64,000 nucleotides of DNA from Photorhabdus laumondii subsp. laumondii (GTDB taxonomy: Bacteria; Pseudomonadota; Gammaproteobacteria; Enterobacterales; Enterobacteriaceae). The notes beneath the pieces were generated by a model, which worked only from the letters and a program-made list of their open reading frames with translations, searched no databases and had not been told where the DNA came from. A program made the translations under genes and the position numbers. This document shows, piece by piece, positions 1 to 10,025 of this stretch (the stretch's first letter is position 1; every line of letters begins with the position of its first letter). The stretch lies in the NCBI RefSeq assembly GCF_003343245.1, contig NZ_CP024901.1:992001-1056000 (forward strand), in the 5' to 3' direction.

Positions 1-47
1 GTAAGGATGGTGACAAGTTAGTTGCTTATCTGATTTCTACTGAGTAG
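1..47 (+). CDS. 3' end of an unidentified gene (partial)
   Basis: Only 15 codons are visible before a TAG stop, ending KDGDKLVAYLISTE. They are followed 28 bp later by a good terminator hairpin, which supports a real gene end. The fragment is too short to name; GDKLVAY-like ends occur in several periplasmic proteins, but I do not assign a family. Confidence 0.4.
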   Translation, partial: KDGDKLVAYLISTE

Positions 48-74
48 CTGATGACTAATTTTGGTGACAGATTT

Positions 75-101
75 TCCGCATCTTTTAGGGCGGATTTTTT
101 T
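75..101 (+). terminator. Rho-independent terminator of the upstream gene
   Basis: A 5-bp stem (TCCGC with GCGGA) with a 10-nt loop is followed by a run of T. It lies 28 bp after the stop codon at 47. Confidence 0.65.
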
Positions 102-381
102 ATCTTCACTGACCTTTTACAACGCCGCCAAAGTTAAAATATCTGTTGGTTTGCTGCTGTGAGCTATTATTACTGAATAATAGTTTTGGTGTATGATCTA
201 TAGATTGGTTTCCCATGAATATCCTTATCTTATGCCATACTTGCCTTGAGATATCCTAAGGGAAAGGAACTGTTCAATAATATTGCTAGAAGAATGGCGT
301 ATTAATTGGCATATCAACTGGTTATAATCTTTTATTGATTTTTATATATTTATTCATTAAAAACAATTGGTTAACTTTATA

Positions 382-918
382 ATGAAACACACTGTAGAAG
401 TTATGATCTCCGAACAGGAGGTTAAACAACGTATTGCTGAACTGGGAAAACAGATTACTGAACACTATTGTGACAGTGGTAGTGGGCTGGTATTGGTCGG
501 GTTGCTGAGAGGTTCATTTATTTTTATGGCTGATTTATGCCGTGAAATTCAGATCCCTCATCAAGTCGACTTTATGACGGCTTCCAGTTACGGTAGCGGT
601 ATGAATTCCACTCGTGATGTGAAAATCCTGAAAGATCTGGACGAGGATATTCGTGGTAAGCATGTACTGATTGTGGAAGATATTATTGATTCAGGTAATA
701 CCCTGAATAAAGTGCGTGAAATTTTGGCGTTGCGTGAGCCAAAATCACTGGCAATCTGTACCTTGCTGGATAAACCTTCCCGCCGTGAAGTTGATGTTCC
801 GGTGGAGTGGATTGGTTACTCAATTGAGGATAAATTTGTGGTGGGTTATGGTATCGATTATGCGCAACTTTACCGTCATCTGCCTTATATCGGCCATGTG
901 GTTTTGCTAGAAGAGTAG
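382..918 (+). CDS. hpt: hypoxanthine phosphoribosyltransferase
   Basis: Purine salvage enzyme that joins hypoxanthine (and guanine) to PRPP to give IMP or GMP in the cytoplasm. The 178-residue protein is almost collinear with E. coli Hpt, including the MKHTVEVMI start, the [10 protein letters not shown] loop, the PRPP motif [14 protein letters not shown] and the LPYIG end. I chose the ATG at 382 because E. coli Hpt starts there; an in-frame TTG 15 bp upstream would add only MVNFI. No strong Shine-Dalgarno is visible. The gene stands alone with its own terminator and has an AT-rich leader of about 280 bp. Confidence 0.97.
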   Translation: MKHTVEVMISEQEVKQRIAELGKQITEHYCDSGSGLVLVGLLRGSFIFMADLCREIQIPHQVDFMTASSYGSGMNSTRDVKILKDLDEDIRGKHVLIVEDIIDSGNTLNKVREILALREPKSLAICTLLDKPSRREVDVPVEWIGYSIEDKFVVGYGIDYAQLYRHLPYIGHVVLLEE

Positions 919-932
919 TTTTCTCGTATTTG

Positions 933-964
933 AAAACGGCAACTTTCGGGTTGCCGTTTTTATT
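933..964 (+). terminator. Rho-independent terminator of hpt
   Basis: A perfect 11-bp stem (AAAACGGCAAC with GTTGCCGTTTT), a 6-nt loop and a T-rich tail begin 15 bp after the hpt stop. Confidence 0.85.
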
Positions 965-1017
965 AGGCATGGTGTGTAGTGTTGTAGCTGGCTAAGTAAA
1001 GCCCTCTTATTACGCTA

Positions 1018-1296
1018 TCAGGAGTGAGCCAGTATTGGTTTTATTTCTGGTCTTTTGTGCTGTGAGGCAATCCACAGTTCATATTGGGACTGCATTCCTG
1101 TCCACATTTCGGCACTAGTACCTAATGCGGCTTCCAGTCGCAGGGCCATATCAGCAGATATTCCTGCATTGCCGTTTAATATGCGGGATAGTGCAGCTCT
1201 GGTTATACCGAGAGCCTTTGCTGCTTCCGTGACAGATATGTCACCAAGATATTCACGCAAAACTATGCCTGGGTGTGCAGGTTTATGCATTTTCAT
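1018..1296 (-). CDS. higA: HigA-type antitoxin (XRE helix-turn-helix)
   Basis: A 92-residue DNA-binding antitoxin of the HigA/VapI addiction-module family. The N-terminal HPG motif ([12 protein letters not shown]) and the helix-turn-helix ([20 protein letters not shown], residues about 19-38) are diagnostic. It lies 10 bp downstream of a RelE/HigB-like toxin gene, the toxin-first order usual for hig. The family neutralises the mRNA-cleaving toxin by direct binding and represses the operon. The gene symbol indicates family only. Confidence 0.88.
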   Translation of the reverse strand: MKMHKPAHPGIVLREYLGDISVTEAAKALGITRAALSRILNGNAGISADMALRLEAALGTSAEMWTGMQSQYELWIASQHKRPEIKPILAHS

Positions 1297-1306
1297 TTCG
1301 TTGCCC

Positions 1307-1588
1307 TCAGTGATAATCTTGATAATTAACGAGAATTATATCTTCGCCCTCAAATCTAAATGTTAAACGCCAATTACTGTTAACAGATATTGCCCAGTGA
1401 CCGCTAAGATTTGCTCCTTTTAGTGGGTGAAGTTTCCAGCTAGGGGCATTCATATCTTCTGGTTTTTTAGCCGTATTCAATGCAGTTAGCTGGATTTGCA
1501 GCTTTAGGGCATGCTTAGGCTGAATGCCAGCGGTAGAACCAGTTTTGAAAAATTTTTCCAATCCTTTGTGTTTGAAGCTTTTAATCAT
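1307..1588 (-). CDS. higB: HigB-type toxin (RelE/ParE fold)
   Basis: A 93-residue toxin whose family cleaves mRNA at the ribosome. Family features seen are the start [13 protein letters not shown], a central [18 protein letters not shown] stretch and the C-terminal [21 protein letters not shown], matching HigB of the MIKSF type. Length is normal and no damage is visible, so the pair should be functional. It is first in a two-gene operon with higA and is preceded by a palindromic promoter region with a LexA-like half-site. Confidence 0.88.
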   Translation of the reverse strand: MIKSFKHKGLEKFFKTGSTAGIQPKHALKLQIQLTALNTAKKPEDMNAPSWKLHPLKGANLSGHWAISVNSNWRLTFRFEGEDIILVNYQDYH

Positions 1589-1594
1589 ACTAGT

Positions 1595-1622
1595 CTCGTA
1601 TACTGTATATGCACACTATGCG
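1595..1622 (-). promoter_or_regulatory. higBA promoter/operator region
   Basis: The 30 bp upstream of higB contain the near-palindrome GTATACTGTATATGC. Part of it (1601-1610, TACTGTATAT) equals one half of a LexA box; the other half is degenerate. Likely bound by the HigA repressor; any role of LexA is speculative. Confidence 0.4.
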
Positions 1623-2388
1623 GAGGTCGTCATGGCATGTCAACAAATACATATAATTTCTGTAATATTTAAGTATTCAATGAATGATAATTAATTAGTA
1701 TTTAGATTAATTACTCATTTTACATTATTGAGGATAAGTAATTTTCTTATTCTAAAAATAATTGTAAAAATTGTCAAAAATATTATAAAAGTAGTCTGAT
1801 TCACCTGATTAATTTAATGGATTAATTAACTTTTGGGTTTTTTATTTCTGTATGTTAAAAGTTTTTACTATTATGCTTTAGTGTGTTGACTCAATCAAAA
1901 AAATACTGAATTTTACATTGATGATGATTTTTTATAACCTTATAAAAATAAATTAAAAATTTCTTACATCTTAATATTAATAAAATCATTTTTCATATTC
2001 ATTTTAACTTACTATCGTTTATTTTCATTCAGATATTCCATTGTTTTTTGATCTTTAGGAGCTCATTAATACCTATTTTCTTGGGGGAATAGGTGTGGTA
2101 TCGTCATATTGTCCATTTTATGAAAATATTTTCAGTAATTATGTTAGTTTGTTTATTCCAGTTTTTTATATTTTTTTCTTGTTCATATAGAAATAAACTT
2201 TAAGATGAAATATGTCAGTTTTAATTGGAAAATAATATTTTAATACATCGGATGGATATTTATTAATTCAATGACTATATATCATGATGAATGTTTATAT
2301 TATGTTTATCATGGGTTATTTTGTTTTCTTCTTATTACCTCATGCATCCATTCGAAAAATTAAAATAGCTATTTGAGGTTTAAATGGC
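1623..2388. other. AT-rich intergenic gap without a recognisable gene
   Basis: About 770 bp of very AT-rich DNA with no open frame of interest on either strand. The only structure I see is a hairpin at about 2071-2094 (ACCTATT with AATAGGT) without a clear T-tract. It separates the higBA pair from an ERIC element and may be decayed accessory DNA. Confidence 0.5.
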
Positions 2389-2515
2389 TATACCCTATGG
2401 ATTTCAAGATGCATCGTGACGGCAAGGGAGCAAATCCCCGGGAGCGTAGCGAACTATATGACTGGGGTGAATAGGTGCAGCCAGCAAAGAGGCAACTTGA
2501 AAGATAACGGGTATA
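2389..2515. repeat. ERIC element (127 bp), copy 1
   Basis: An imperfect palindrome bounded by TATACCC and GGGTATA. Its core AATCCCCGGGAGC and GACTGGGGTGA are the classic ERIC core. It is one of five full-length copies in this window (a sixth is 4 bp short). It lies in a gene-poor gap upstream of the broken antitoxin gene. Confidence 0.93.
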
Positions 2516-2645
2516 TTGCATTTTTATTAGCGAAAGCCGATGTAAGCCTCTATGCCTAATGGGAATTCTCTCCTCTAGAAATGTGATGATAATGGCGTTA
2601 CGTTTGTGTATTATTTAGCTCACCTATAGCATAAGGAGATTTGAA

Positions 2646-2777
2646 ATGAACGTAATAAGTGAGAATCGTAAAAATAAGACACTCAACTTGAGGATTAGGC
2701 AAGAGGATCGGGATTTAATAGATAGAGCGGCAAAAGGCTTCGCGAACCTATGTTGTAAATTTTCCACTCTAGTTTAG
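2646..2777 (+). pseudogene. truncated TacA-like antitoxin (DUF1778) remnant
   Basis: A 43-codon frame begins MNVISENRKNKTLNLRIRQE and continues DRDLIDRAAK, which is the N-terminal ribbon-helix-helix half of DUF1778/TacA antitoxins. It has a strong AAGGAG Shine-Dalgarno 8 bp upstream. After AAK the expected continuation (family members run to about 90 residues) is replaced by GFANLCCKFSTLV and a stop. No GNAT toxin gene follows. The reading frame could still be translated into a DNA-binding stub, but as a toxin-antitoxin module it is broken. Confidence 0.7.
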
Positions 2778-2866
2778 ATAATATCTCTGGAGAAAAATAT
2801 TATCATGAGTTTAAAGGGTAAAATATAATTTTTAAGTCTGAGAAAAAATTAAAATATATTTTTAAT

Positions 2867-3020
2867 ATAATCTATAATCTATAATCTATAATCTATAATC
2901 TATAATCTATAATCTATAATCTATAATCTATAATCTATAATCTATAATCTATAATCTATAATCTATAATCTATAATCTATAATCTATAATCTATAATCTA
3001 TAATCTATAATCTATAATCT
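2867..3020. repeat. 22-copy tandem array of a 7-bp unit
   Basis: The unit ATAATCT repeats exactly 22 times without a mismatch, plus a partial copy. It lies 88 bp beyond the 3' end of can and downstream of the antitoxin remnant. Perfect short repeats like this arise by slipped-strand replication and usually vary in copy number between isolates. No coding frame spans it. Confidence 0.95.
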
Positions 3021-3107
3021 ATAAATTGAAAATCTTCGTTTAATTACACTATAGAAAAAGTTAAATATAACCTTTTCTACAGCGTATTTTATGAATGATC
3101 TAAAAAA

Positions 3108-3761
3108 TCACTTCTTATGCGTCAGTTTGGATATTGTCTGGCGATAGGCAAGCTCCAGTTTTTCACGGCTGTCAGCCGTGACTTCCAGATCTTGCAATTG
3201 ACCATTATGGATACCGTAAACCCAACCGTGGATCATCACTTTTTGGCCTCGTTTCCATGCTGCTTGCATAATGGTTGAGTGACCAAGGTTATATACTTGC
3301 TCAACAACGTTAATTTCGCACAGACGGTTCAGACGCTCATTAGGGGGTAATTCACCTAGCATAGAACTGTGTTTATACCAAAGATCACGAATATGTAGCA
3401 GCCAGTTGTTAATCAATCCCAGTTCGGTGCCATCAATTGCAGCTTCGATACCACCACAACCGTAGTGTCCGCAGATAATGATATGTTCAACTTCCAGTAC
3501 ATCTACTGCATATTGAATAACTGAAAGACAATTTAAGTCAGTATGAATAACCAGGTTTGCAACGTTTCTGTGAACAAATAAGTCACCGGGGGCGGCATCA
3601 ATTAGTTTTTCTGCTGGTACCCGGCTGTCTGAACAACCAATCCATAAGAAATGAGGTTTTTGTGATTTTGCTAATTCTTTGAAAAAAATTGGATTTTCTT
3701 CGTTAACCGATTCTGACCACTGCTTGTTATTGGCAAGCAGCTCTTCTATTTTTTTCATCAT
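3108..3761 (-). CDS. can: beta-class carbonic anhydrase
   Basis: Interconverts CO2 and bicarbonate in the cytoplasm, supplying bicarbonate for carboxylases in ordinary air. The 217-residue sequence matches E. coli Can almost end to end. The zinc site is visible as CSDSR (Cys43, Asp45) and HYGCGG (His99, Cys102). Two adjacent ATG codons (3761, 3758) are possible starts; an AGG about 10 bp upstream favours the first. The gene is divergent from yadGH, as in E. coli. Confidence 0.96.
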   Translation of the reverse strand: MMKKIEELLANNKQWSESVNEENPIFFKELAKSQKPHFLWIGCSDSRVPAEKLIDAAPGDLFVHRNVANLVIHTDLNCLSVIQYAVDVLEVEHIIICGHYGCGGIEAAIDGTELGLINNWLLHIRDLWYKHSSMLGELPPNERLNRLCEINVVEQVYNLGHSTIMQAAWKRGQKVMIHGWVYGIHNGQLQDLEVTADSREKLELAYRQTISKLTHKK

Positions 3762-3948
3762 GATTCATAGCCTGGTAGTGTTTCTTTAAGATAGAATCAT
3801 ATACAACATCAATTGAAATTTTAATATTTTATTGCTGTTTGTTTTTAATCTTTCTACTGTTTTTGTAAAGCAAGTCAGGCAGAAAAGCAGCATTATGTTT
3901 CCACATTACACGCAAAAGCGACCAGATAATAAAGGTGTTTTGTAATTT

Positions 3949-4860
3949 ATGACTTATGCATTGGAGTTAACGCAGCTTACTAAGACTTACACTGATGGTG
4001 TTAAGGCACTGCGTGGGATAGATCTGAATGTGGAAGTTGGAGACTTCTACGCATTATTAGGTCCGAATGGTGCAGGGAAATCCACCACAATCGGCATTAT
4101 TAGCTCTCTGGTAAACAAAAGCAGCGGTAAGGTTAAGGTGTTTGGCTATGATATTGATACTGATATTGTCAATGCTAAACGCCAGTTAGGTCTTGTTCCG
4201 CAGGAATTTAACTTTAACCCGTTTGAGACGGTGTTGCAGATTGTTCTCAATCAGGCCGGTTACTATGGTGTACCGCGAAAAGTAGCGCAAGCCAGAGCGA
4301 AAACTTATCTGTTGCAGTTAGATCTGTGGGAAAAACGCAACCAACGGGCGATTCGTCTGTCTGGTGGGATGAAACGACGCTTGATGATTGTACGAGCGTT
4401 GATGCATCAGCCTAAGTTATTGATCCTTGATGAACCGACTGCTGGTGTTGATATTGAACTTCGTCGCTCTATGTGGAATTTTTTGCAAGAGCTGAATGCC
4501 CAAGGAACGACAATTATTCTAACGACTCACTATCTGGAAGAAGCAGAAATGCTGTGCCGTAATATTGGTATTATTCAGCATGGTGAATTGGTGGAAAACA
4601 CCAGTATGAAAAATTTACTCAGTCGGGTGGAGTCTGAAACATTCTTCTTCGATCTGGCGACACAAAACCCAATTCTTGAACTAGTAGGATATGATTATCG
4701 ACTGCTGGATGCCTCTACTTTGGAAGTGGATGTTCAGCGTGGTCAGGGAATAAATAGCGTATTTACCCAATTAAGTGCTCAGGGTATTCATATTTTAAGT
4801 ATGCGTAATAAAGCGAACCGTCTGGAAGAGTTATTTGTCAGCTTGGTGAACAATAAGTAA
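3949..4860 (+). CDS. yadG: ABC transporter ATP-binding protein YadG
   Basis: Nucleotide-binding subunit of an ABC-2 type exporter of unknown substrate. Walker A GPNGAGKS (residues 38-45), signature LSGG (137-140) and Walker B LLILDEP (157-163) are intact, with a typical C-terminal regulatory extension. Length (303 residues) is close to E. coli YadG (308). The permease gene follows after 11 bp with its own AAGGAG ribosome site, so the two form one operon. Confidence 0.94.
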   Translation: MTYALELTQLTKTYTDGVKALRGIDLNVEVGDFYALLGPNGAGKSTTIGIISSLVNKSSGKVKVFGYDIDTDIVNAKRQLGLVPQEFNFNPFETVLQIVLNQAGYYGVPRKVAQARAKTYLLQLDLWEKRNQRAIRLSGGMKRRLMIVRALMHQPKLLILDEPTAGVDIELRRSMWNFLQELNAQGTTIILTTHYLEEAEMLCRNIGIIQHGELVENTSMKNLLSRVESETFFFDLATQNPILELVGYDYRLLDASTLEVDVQRGQGINSVFTQLSAQGIHILSMRNKANRLEELFVSLVNNK

Positions 4861-4871
4861 GGAGATAGTAA

Positions 4872-5642
4872 ATGATTCAGTTGTACTGGGTGGCGCTAAA
4901 AACTATCTGGATTAAAGAAATTACCCGTTTTGGTCGTATCTGGGTACAGACTTTATTACCACCGGTTATTACCATGTCGCTCTATTTTATTATCTTCGGT
5001 AGCTTGATTGGTTCGCGTATTGGGGAAATGGGCGGTGTCGATTATATGCAGTTTATTGTCCCTGGCCTTATTATGATGTCGGTGATTACTAACTCTTATG
5101 CCAATGTTTCTTCCTCCTTCTTTGGTGCGAAATTCCAGCGCAGTATTGAGGAATTATTAGTAGCGCCGGTTCCGACACATATAGTTATTGTGGGGTTTGT
5201 TGGTGGTGGTGTTGCCCGTGGTGTCTGCGTCGGTATTCTGGTGACATTGGTTTCTCTATTTTTTGTGCCGCTTCATATTCATGCGTGGTGGATGATTGTT
5301 GTCACGTTGTTGATGACCTCCATTTTGTTCTCACTAGGGGGGTTGCTGAATTCGATTTTTGCTAAAACGTTTGATGATATCAGCATTATTCCGACTTTCG
5401 TATTAACGCCACTGACTTATCTTGGTGGGGTGTTTTATTCATTGACATTATTACCCCCATTTTGGCAAGCGGTTTCCAAGTTGAATCCGATCGTTTATAT
5501 GATTAGTGGTTTCCGTTATGGTTTCCTGGGGATTACTGATGTTTCTTTGATAATTACGTTGAGTGTTTTGACTGCATTTATTGTGGCTTTTTATCTTGTT
5601 GCTTGGTATTTAATTGAAACAGGGCGGGGATTGAGGACTTAA
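4872..5642 (+). CDS. yadH: ABC-2 type transporter permease YadH
   Basis: Six-helix inner-membrane permease partnering YadG. Hydrophobic segments fill the 256-residue chain, and the ABC-2 family region PLTYLGGVFYSLTLLPPFWQ is present. It is the second gene of yadGH and ends facing panD, sharing a bidirectional terminator. The substrate is unknown. Confidence 0.93.
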   Translation: MIQLYWVALKTIWIKEITRFGRIWVQTLLPPVITMSLYFIIFGSLIGSRIGEMGGVDYMQFIVPGLIMMSVITNSYANVSSSFFGAKFQRSIEELLVAPVPTHIVIVGFVGGGVARGVCVGILVTLVSLFFVPLHIHAWWMIVVTLLMTSILFSLGGLLNSIFAKTFDDISIIPTFVLTPLTYLGGVFYSLTLLPPFWQAVSKLNPIVYMISGFRYGFLGITDVSLIITLSVLTAFIVAFYLVAWYLIETGRGLRT

Positions 5643-5675
5643 ATTCGGTAATTTATTAACGGTTTCTATTTTTGA

Positions 5676-5716
5676 AGTCCCCTAAATTTTGCTGGCTAAT
5701 TTTAGGGGACTAAATT
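5676..5716. terminator. bidirectional terminator between yadH and panD
   Basis: A perfect 11-bp stem (AGTCCCCTAAA with TTTAGGGGACT) is flanked by A/T runs on both sides. It lies between two convergent genes and can end transcripts in either direction. Confidence 0.85.
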
Positions 5717-5720
5717 TAAT

Positions 5721-6101
5721 TTAAGCCACTTGAACCGGCACGGCTTTGGCGATCCGCCTCATAATATTATCACCATCGAAGTAAGCGATATTAGGCTTAT
5801 GGTGACGGGCATCTTCGTTAGGGATTTGTACATATGAGCAAATAATTAGCTTATCACCTACCGCAGCACGGCGTGCGGCTGCTCCGTTAACTGAAATTAT
5901 TCTAGAACCACGTTCAGCGGCAATAGCATAAGTGGAAAAGCGCTCACCGTTATCCACGTTATAGATATCAATAGCTTCATATTCCAGAATACCGGCTGCA
6001 TCCATGAAATTCTGATCCATTGCACAGGAACCTTCATAATGCAAATCTGCCTGAGTGACTTTCACCCGGTGCAATTTCCCCTGTAGCATCGTACGCAACA
6101 T
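5721..6101 (-). CDS. panD: aspartate 1-decarboxylase precursor
   Basis: Makes beta-alanine from aspartate for pantothenate synthesis. The self-processing site YEGS is present; cleavage falls between Gly24 and Ser25, and Ser25 becomes the pyruvoyl cofactor. The 126 residues match E. coli PanD including the PVQVA end. It is last in the panB-panC-panD order, 67 bp from panC. Confidence 0.96.
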   Translation of the reverse strand: MLRTMLQGKLHRVKVTQADLHYEGSCAMDQNFMDAAGILEYEAIDIYNVDNGERFSTYAIAAERGSRIISVNGAAARRAAVGDKLIICSYVQIPNEDARHHKPNIAYFDGDNIMRRIAKAVPVQVA

Positions 6102-6168
6102 GGTTTTTCTCCTGATTCGATGACAAATTAGAACCTTTTTGCATCAATAACGCCTGATACAACGGCGA

Positions 6169-7023
6169 TTATTGCGTTAAATCTACCTGCTGATTATCGA
6201 TCATACGGGTCTGCCCTAACCAGGCAGCCATTAGAATAACGGCTTTTTTGCTTTCGGTATTTAACGGTGCCAATGTTTCAGCGTCACGGATAAACAACTC
6301 ATCAGGTACAAAGCCCGCTTCGTGTAGCTGTGAAGAAGCTTGAGTGAGCAACTGTTCTGTGTGACGTTCACCCTGTGCCATTTTTTCAGCGATAGATCGC
6401 ATGATCTTGCTGAGTTCTGGGGCGATTCGATGTTCATCGGCGGTTAAATTGTTATTACGTGAACTGAGAGCCAGGCCATTTTGGTCACGCACCGTGGGTA
6501 CTGAAACCAGCGTAATATCATAAGCCAGGTCGGCAATCATTTTGCGAATAAGTTGTAATTGTTGAAAATCTTTTTCGCCAAAATAGGTTAAATCTGGCTG
6601 TACCAGATTGAACAGTTTACTCACTACGGTTGAAACACCACGGAAATGACCGGGACGACTGGCCCCTTCCAGCATGGTAGAAAGCTCAGGAACATCAACG
6701 TAAGTCTGATGTTCCATACCATCAGGGTATATTTCCTTATCAGCAGGAGCAAATACCAGATTGACACCGTGTTGATGAAGTTTTTCGCAATCTTCCTGTA
6801 AGGTACGAGGATATTTTGCCAAATCATCTGGACGATTAAACTGCATCGGATTGACGAAAATAGAGACGATCACAATATCTGCTTGCCCTTTGGCTGTATC
6901 GACTAACGTCATATGGCCGTCGTGCAAGTTACCCATTGTTGGCACCAGTGCAATGCGTTTTCCTTCCTGACGCCAGCGGCGGATTTCACGGCGTAGAATC
7001 GGTACAGTTTCGACAATCAGCAT
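6169..7023 (-). CDS. panC: pantothenate synthetase
   Basis: Joins pantoate and beta-alanine using ATP. Family motifs include [10 protein letters not shown] (HIGH-like nucleotide site), [16 protein letters not shown] and the KMSKS-like ALSSRN. The 284-residue length is standard. It starts 26 bp after panB with a tight intergenic region and so is co-transcribed. Confidence 0.97.
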   Translation of the reverse strand: MLIVETVPILRREIRRWRQEGKRIALVPTMGNLHDGHMTLVDTAKGQADIVIVSIFVNPMQFNRPDDLAKYPRTLQEDCEKLHQHGVNLVFAPADKEIYPDGMEHQTYVDVPELSTMLEGASRPGHFRGVSTVVSKLFNLVQPDLTYFGEKDFQQLQLIRKMIADLAYDITLVSVPTVRDQNGLALSSRNNNLTADEHRIAPELSKIMRSIAEKMAQGERHTEQLLTQASSQLHEAGFVPDELFIRDAETLAPLNTESKKAVILMAAWLGQTRMIDNQQVDLTQ

Positions 7024-7049
7024 TGCTTAATACTCCTTAGGGGAATTTA

Positions 7050-7841
7050 TTAATAAAATGAGTGTTCTTTACCAGGGTAAATACCACTTTCCACCTGTTC
7101 TTTATATAGGCGAATGGCATCACGTATATTCCCTGCTTCTTCAAGGAAGTTTTTCACAAATTTAGGGGGGCTTACGGTAATGCCCAGTGTGTCATGCATC
7201 ACTAAAACTTGCCCATCAGTCACATTACCGGCACCAATACCAATTACCGGGATCTGTAATTCATCGGTGATACGTTTAGCTAAATCAACGGGTACGCATT
7301 CTAGTACTAGCAGTTGTATGCCTGCCTTTTCTAAGGTAATGGCATCTTTTATCAATTGATTCGCTGATACTTCATCACGTCCCTGAACTTTATAACCGCC
7401 AAGAATATGGACTGATTGAGGAGTTAGCCCTAAATGGGCGCAAACGGGTACAGAACGCTCGGTAAGCATGTTAATGGTATCGTATAACCAGCTACCGCCT
7501 TCAAGTTTCACCATGTTAGCGCCAGCACGCATAAGCTTGGCAGCGTTTTCACAACTTTGCTCTGGCGTGGCATAACTCATGAAGGGCATATCGGCAATGA
7601 TAAAAGTATAAGGTGTTCCGGCACGGACACAGCGAGTATGATAGACAATATCTTCAACCGTCACTGGAATGGTGGTATCAGCCCCTTGCACAGTCATACC
7701 CAGTGAGTCACCAACCAGCATGACATCGATACCTTGCTCGGCAAACAGGTGGGCAAAGCTGGCGTCATAAGCGGTAATAGTCGCGAATTTACGTTTTTCT
7801 TTCTTGAGCTGATTCAGATCAGTCATGGTCATTGGTTTCAT
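7050..7841 (-). CDS. panB: 3-methyl-2-oxobutanoate hydroxymethyltransferase
   Basis: First committed enzyme of the pantoate branch, transferring a hydroxymethyl group from 5,10-methylene-THF to alpha-ketoisovalerate. The TIM-barrel sequence carries [16 protein letters not shown] (metal-binding Asp) and VIGIGAG. The length of 263 residues is typical. It lies between folK and panC. Confidence 0.97.
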   Translation of the reverse strand: MKPMTMTDLNQLKKEKRKFATITAYDASFAHLFAEQGIDVMLVGDSLGMTVQGADTTIPVTVEDIVYHTRCVRAGTPYTFIIADMPFMSYATPEQSCENAAKLMRAGANMVKLEGGSWLYDTINMLTERSVPVCAHLGLTPQSVHILGGYKVQGRDEVSANQLIKDAITLEKAGIQLLVLECVPVDLAKRITDELQIPVIGIGAGNVTDGQVLVMHDTLGITVSPPKFVKNFLEEAGNIRDAIRLYKEQVESGIYPGKEHSFY

Positions 7842-7911
7842 TATCTATCTTCCTTCTCCTGCAATTTTTCTTGTTATGTACAGAAATCGGCCGCGGACTG
7901 AACTGAGATCC

Positions 7912-8427
7912 CTATATGTAGTGATTAGAATCAGAGGACTGCGGTTGCAGCCAGAGTGCCAAGCCGTTTTCTGGGATGTGTTTCAGTCTTTCAGATAAAG
8001 CTTCCCCATCAGGAAATATAAGATCAGGGGCAATTTCAGCTAACGGGTAGAGCATAAATTCGCGCTGTTTTAGTCCGTAGTGGGGTACCGTTAAGCGTTC
8101 GGTATTAATCACTTGATCACCAAATAGCATGATATCCAGATCAAGTGTTCTTGGCCCCCAGCGTTCATCTTTTCTTACCCGTCCTTGGGTCAGTTCAATC
8201 GCCTGAGTGTGATTGAGTAATTCTTCCGGTGCTAGCGTGGTTTCCAGTGCGACTGCTGCATTCAGAAAATCAGGTTGATTCTGCGGCCCCATCGGTTTAG
8301 TACGATACAGTGAGGAGCAGGCAATACATTCTGTTTCCGGTAAATCTTTTAATGCAGCAAGTGCATTTTTTACTTGCTGCATAGGTTCTGCCAGATTGCT
8401 ACCAACAGCGATATAAACACGAGCCAT
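7912..8427 (-). CDS. folK: 6-hydroxymethyl-7,8-dihydropterin pyrophosphokinase
   Basis: Folate pathway kinase that pyrophosphorylates the pterin before condensation with p-aminobenzoate. Seen are VYIAVGSNL at the start and the signature RWGPRTLDLDIMLFG with two catalytic Asp. At 171 residues it is slightly longer than E. coli FolK (159), with a short unconserved tail. It begins 5 bp after the pcnB stop, so the two genes are coupled. Confidence 0.96.
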   Translation of the reverse strand: MARVYIAVGSNLAEPMQQVKNALAALKDLPETECIACSSLYRTKPMGPQNQPDFLNAAVALETTLAPEELLNHTQAIELTQGRVRKDERWGPRTLDLDIMLFGDQVINTERLTVPHYGLKQREFMLYPLAEIAPDLIFPDGEALSERLKHIPENGLALWLQPQSSDSNHYI

Positions 8428-8432
8428 AATTA

Positions 8433-9971
8433 TCAGCCGTTCCTGCTCAGTCTTGGTTTATAGTGACGGCGTGGTCGTGTACGACGACGGACAATCTCAC
8501 TGCCCAGTTCGGAAATCATACTCCGTTGCTGTGATGCATTGACTTGCTGAAATTCTCCCCACCAATGGACAAGCTCTTTGAGCTCATTGCGATTTTCAAC
8601 ATTGGCTCTCAGTTCCAGCAAATCATAGGCAGCACGGAATTTAGGGTGTTCCATCAGCTTATTTGCCCGCTTACCATGACGGCGTGGCAGACGTAACTGT
8701 AATTGCCAGATATCACGCATGATGGTTGTCAGGCGCTTAGGAATGGCAATGGAGTGGCATTGCTCATCCAGAATGTCATTCATCGCCAATGCAAAAGCAT
8801 CGTAGTAAGCCAGACCACCTTCTTGAGATAGCTTTTCCGCATGTTCGATCAGTGGATACCAGAGCATTGCGGCGAATAAAAACGCCGGGTTAACCCGTTT
8901 ATCATTTTGTAACCGGTAATCGGTATTCTTCAAAACCTGATTGACTATACGTTCCATTGGTGAATCGTTATTTTCGGTGAAATAGCGTTGAATCAATGGG
9001 AAAAGTGGTTGAAATAGGCGGTATTCGCGCAGAAGTTGATAAGTGCTGTAGCCTTGACCGGTTTGTAAAAGTTTTAAAGATTCTTCAAACAGACGGGCAG
9101 GTGGAATATTACTCAGCAGAAAAGCCAAACGAGAAATAGGTTCGGCGGTACCTTCGCTGATGGTCATATTCAGTTTGCTAGCGAAACGGATCGCGCGCAG
9201 CATTCTTACTGGATCTTCTCGATAGCGGGTTTCAGGATCGCCAATCAAGCGGATAACACCGGTTTCCAGATCATGAAGGCCACCGGCATAATCACGCAGA
9301 GAGAAATCATTGATACCGTAATAGAGGCTGTTTATGGTGAAATCGCGGCGCATAGCATCTTCTTCAATTGAACCGAAGATGTTATCCCGCAGTAGCATAC
9401 CGCTTTGTGCTTGTTGTGACTGATTTTTATCATCAGAACCCGTTTGTTCATGTGGACCACGGAATGTTGCGACTTCAATCACTTCCTGACCAAACATAAT
9501 ATGAGCTAAGCGAAAGCGGCGTCCAACCAGACGGCAGTTGCGAAATAATTTACGCACCTGTTCTGGCGTGGCATTGGTGGCAATATCAAAATCTTTCGGC
9601 TTCGTACCGAGTAATAAGTCACGGACACCACCGCCAACCAGATAGGCTTCAAAACCGGATTTATTCAAACGGTAAAGGACTTTCAGTGCATTTTCACTGA
9701 TATCTCTGCGGGAAATACGATGTTGTTCCCGTGGAATTATCGTTATCGATAAATCCGAATGAGGGTTCTCCTGTTCAACCTCCCTTGGTATCTCCACATT
9801 AGATAAGGGTTGATAAGGGGCTTGGCGATTAGAGTGAAGAGTTACGTACTCTTCTTGAGCAGAACGGTCAGATCCGGTGACTGGCCTTTCACTGGCTGCC
9901 TGTAGTTCGCGGTTATTTTTCCCTTCGCGGATCAATAAGTTACGGCAGAAATTTGCTACTCGGTTAAAAAT
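8433..9971 (-). CDS. pcnB: poly(A) polymerase I, AUU start
   Basis: Adds poly(A) tails to RNA 3' ends and so promotes decay; needed for control of some plasmids. The nucleotidyltransferase head ([25 protein letters not shown]) and RNA-binding tail ending in Arg-rich [13 protein letters not shown] are intact. Upstream ATG codons (9998, 10007) lack a ribosome site, whereas ATT at 9969-9971 follows GAGGTG by 4 nt and begins FNRVANFCR, collinear with E. coli PcnB, which is known to start at AUU. About 47 extra residues lie between the N-terminus and IIPREQH. This start gives 512 residues. Confidence 0.93.
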   Translation of the reverse strand: MFNRVANFCRNLLIREGKNNRELQAASERPVTGSDRSAQEEYVTLHSNRQAPYQPLSNVEIPREVEQENPHSDLSITIIPREQHRISRRDISENALKVLYRLNKSGFEAYLVGGGVRDLLLGTKPKDFDIATNATPEQVRKLFRNCRLVGRRFRLAHIMFGQEVIEVATFRGPHEQTGSDDKNQSQQAQSGMLLRDNIFGSIEEDAMRRDFTINSLYYGINDFSLRDYAGGLHDLETGVIRLIGDPETRYREDPVRMLRAIRFASKLNMTISEGTAEPISRLAFLLSNIPPARLFEESLKLLQTGQGYSTYQLLREYRLFQPLFPLIQRYFTENNDSPMERIVNQVLKNTDYRLQNDKRVNPAFLFAAMLWYPLIEHAEKLSQEGGLAYYDAFALAMNDILDEQCHSIAIPKRLTTIMRDIWQLQLRLPRRHGKRANKLMEHPKFRAAYDLLELRANVENRNELKELVHWWGEFQQVNASQQRSMISELGSEIVRRRTRPRRHYKPRLSRNG

Positions 9972-10025
9972 GGTACACCTCGATAAGTAACTAATCATAT
10001 AAAACAAATAAAAAACAGCGGCTAA

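Noticed and set aside
1..47. Naming the first fragment as glucose dehydrogenase gcd
   Set aside because: gcd neighbours hpt in E. coli but in the opposite orientation, and 14 residues are not enough evidence.
2867..3024. CRISPR array
   Set aside because: The 7-bp units are contiguous with no spacers and no cas genes are near.
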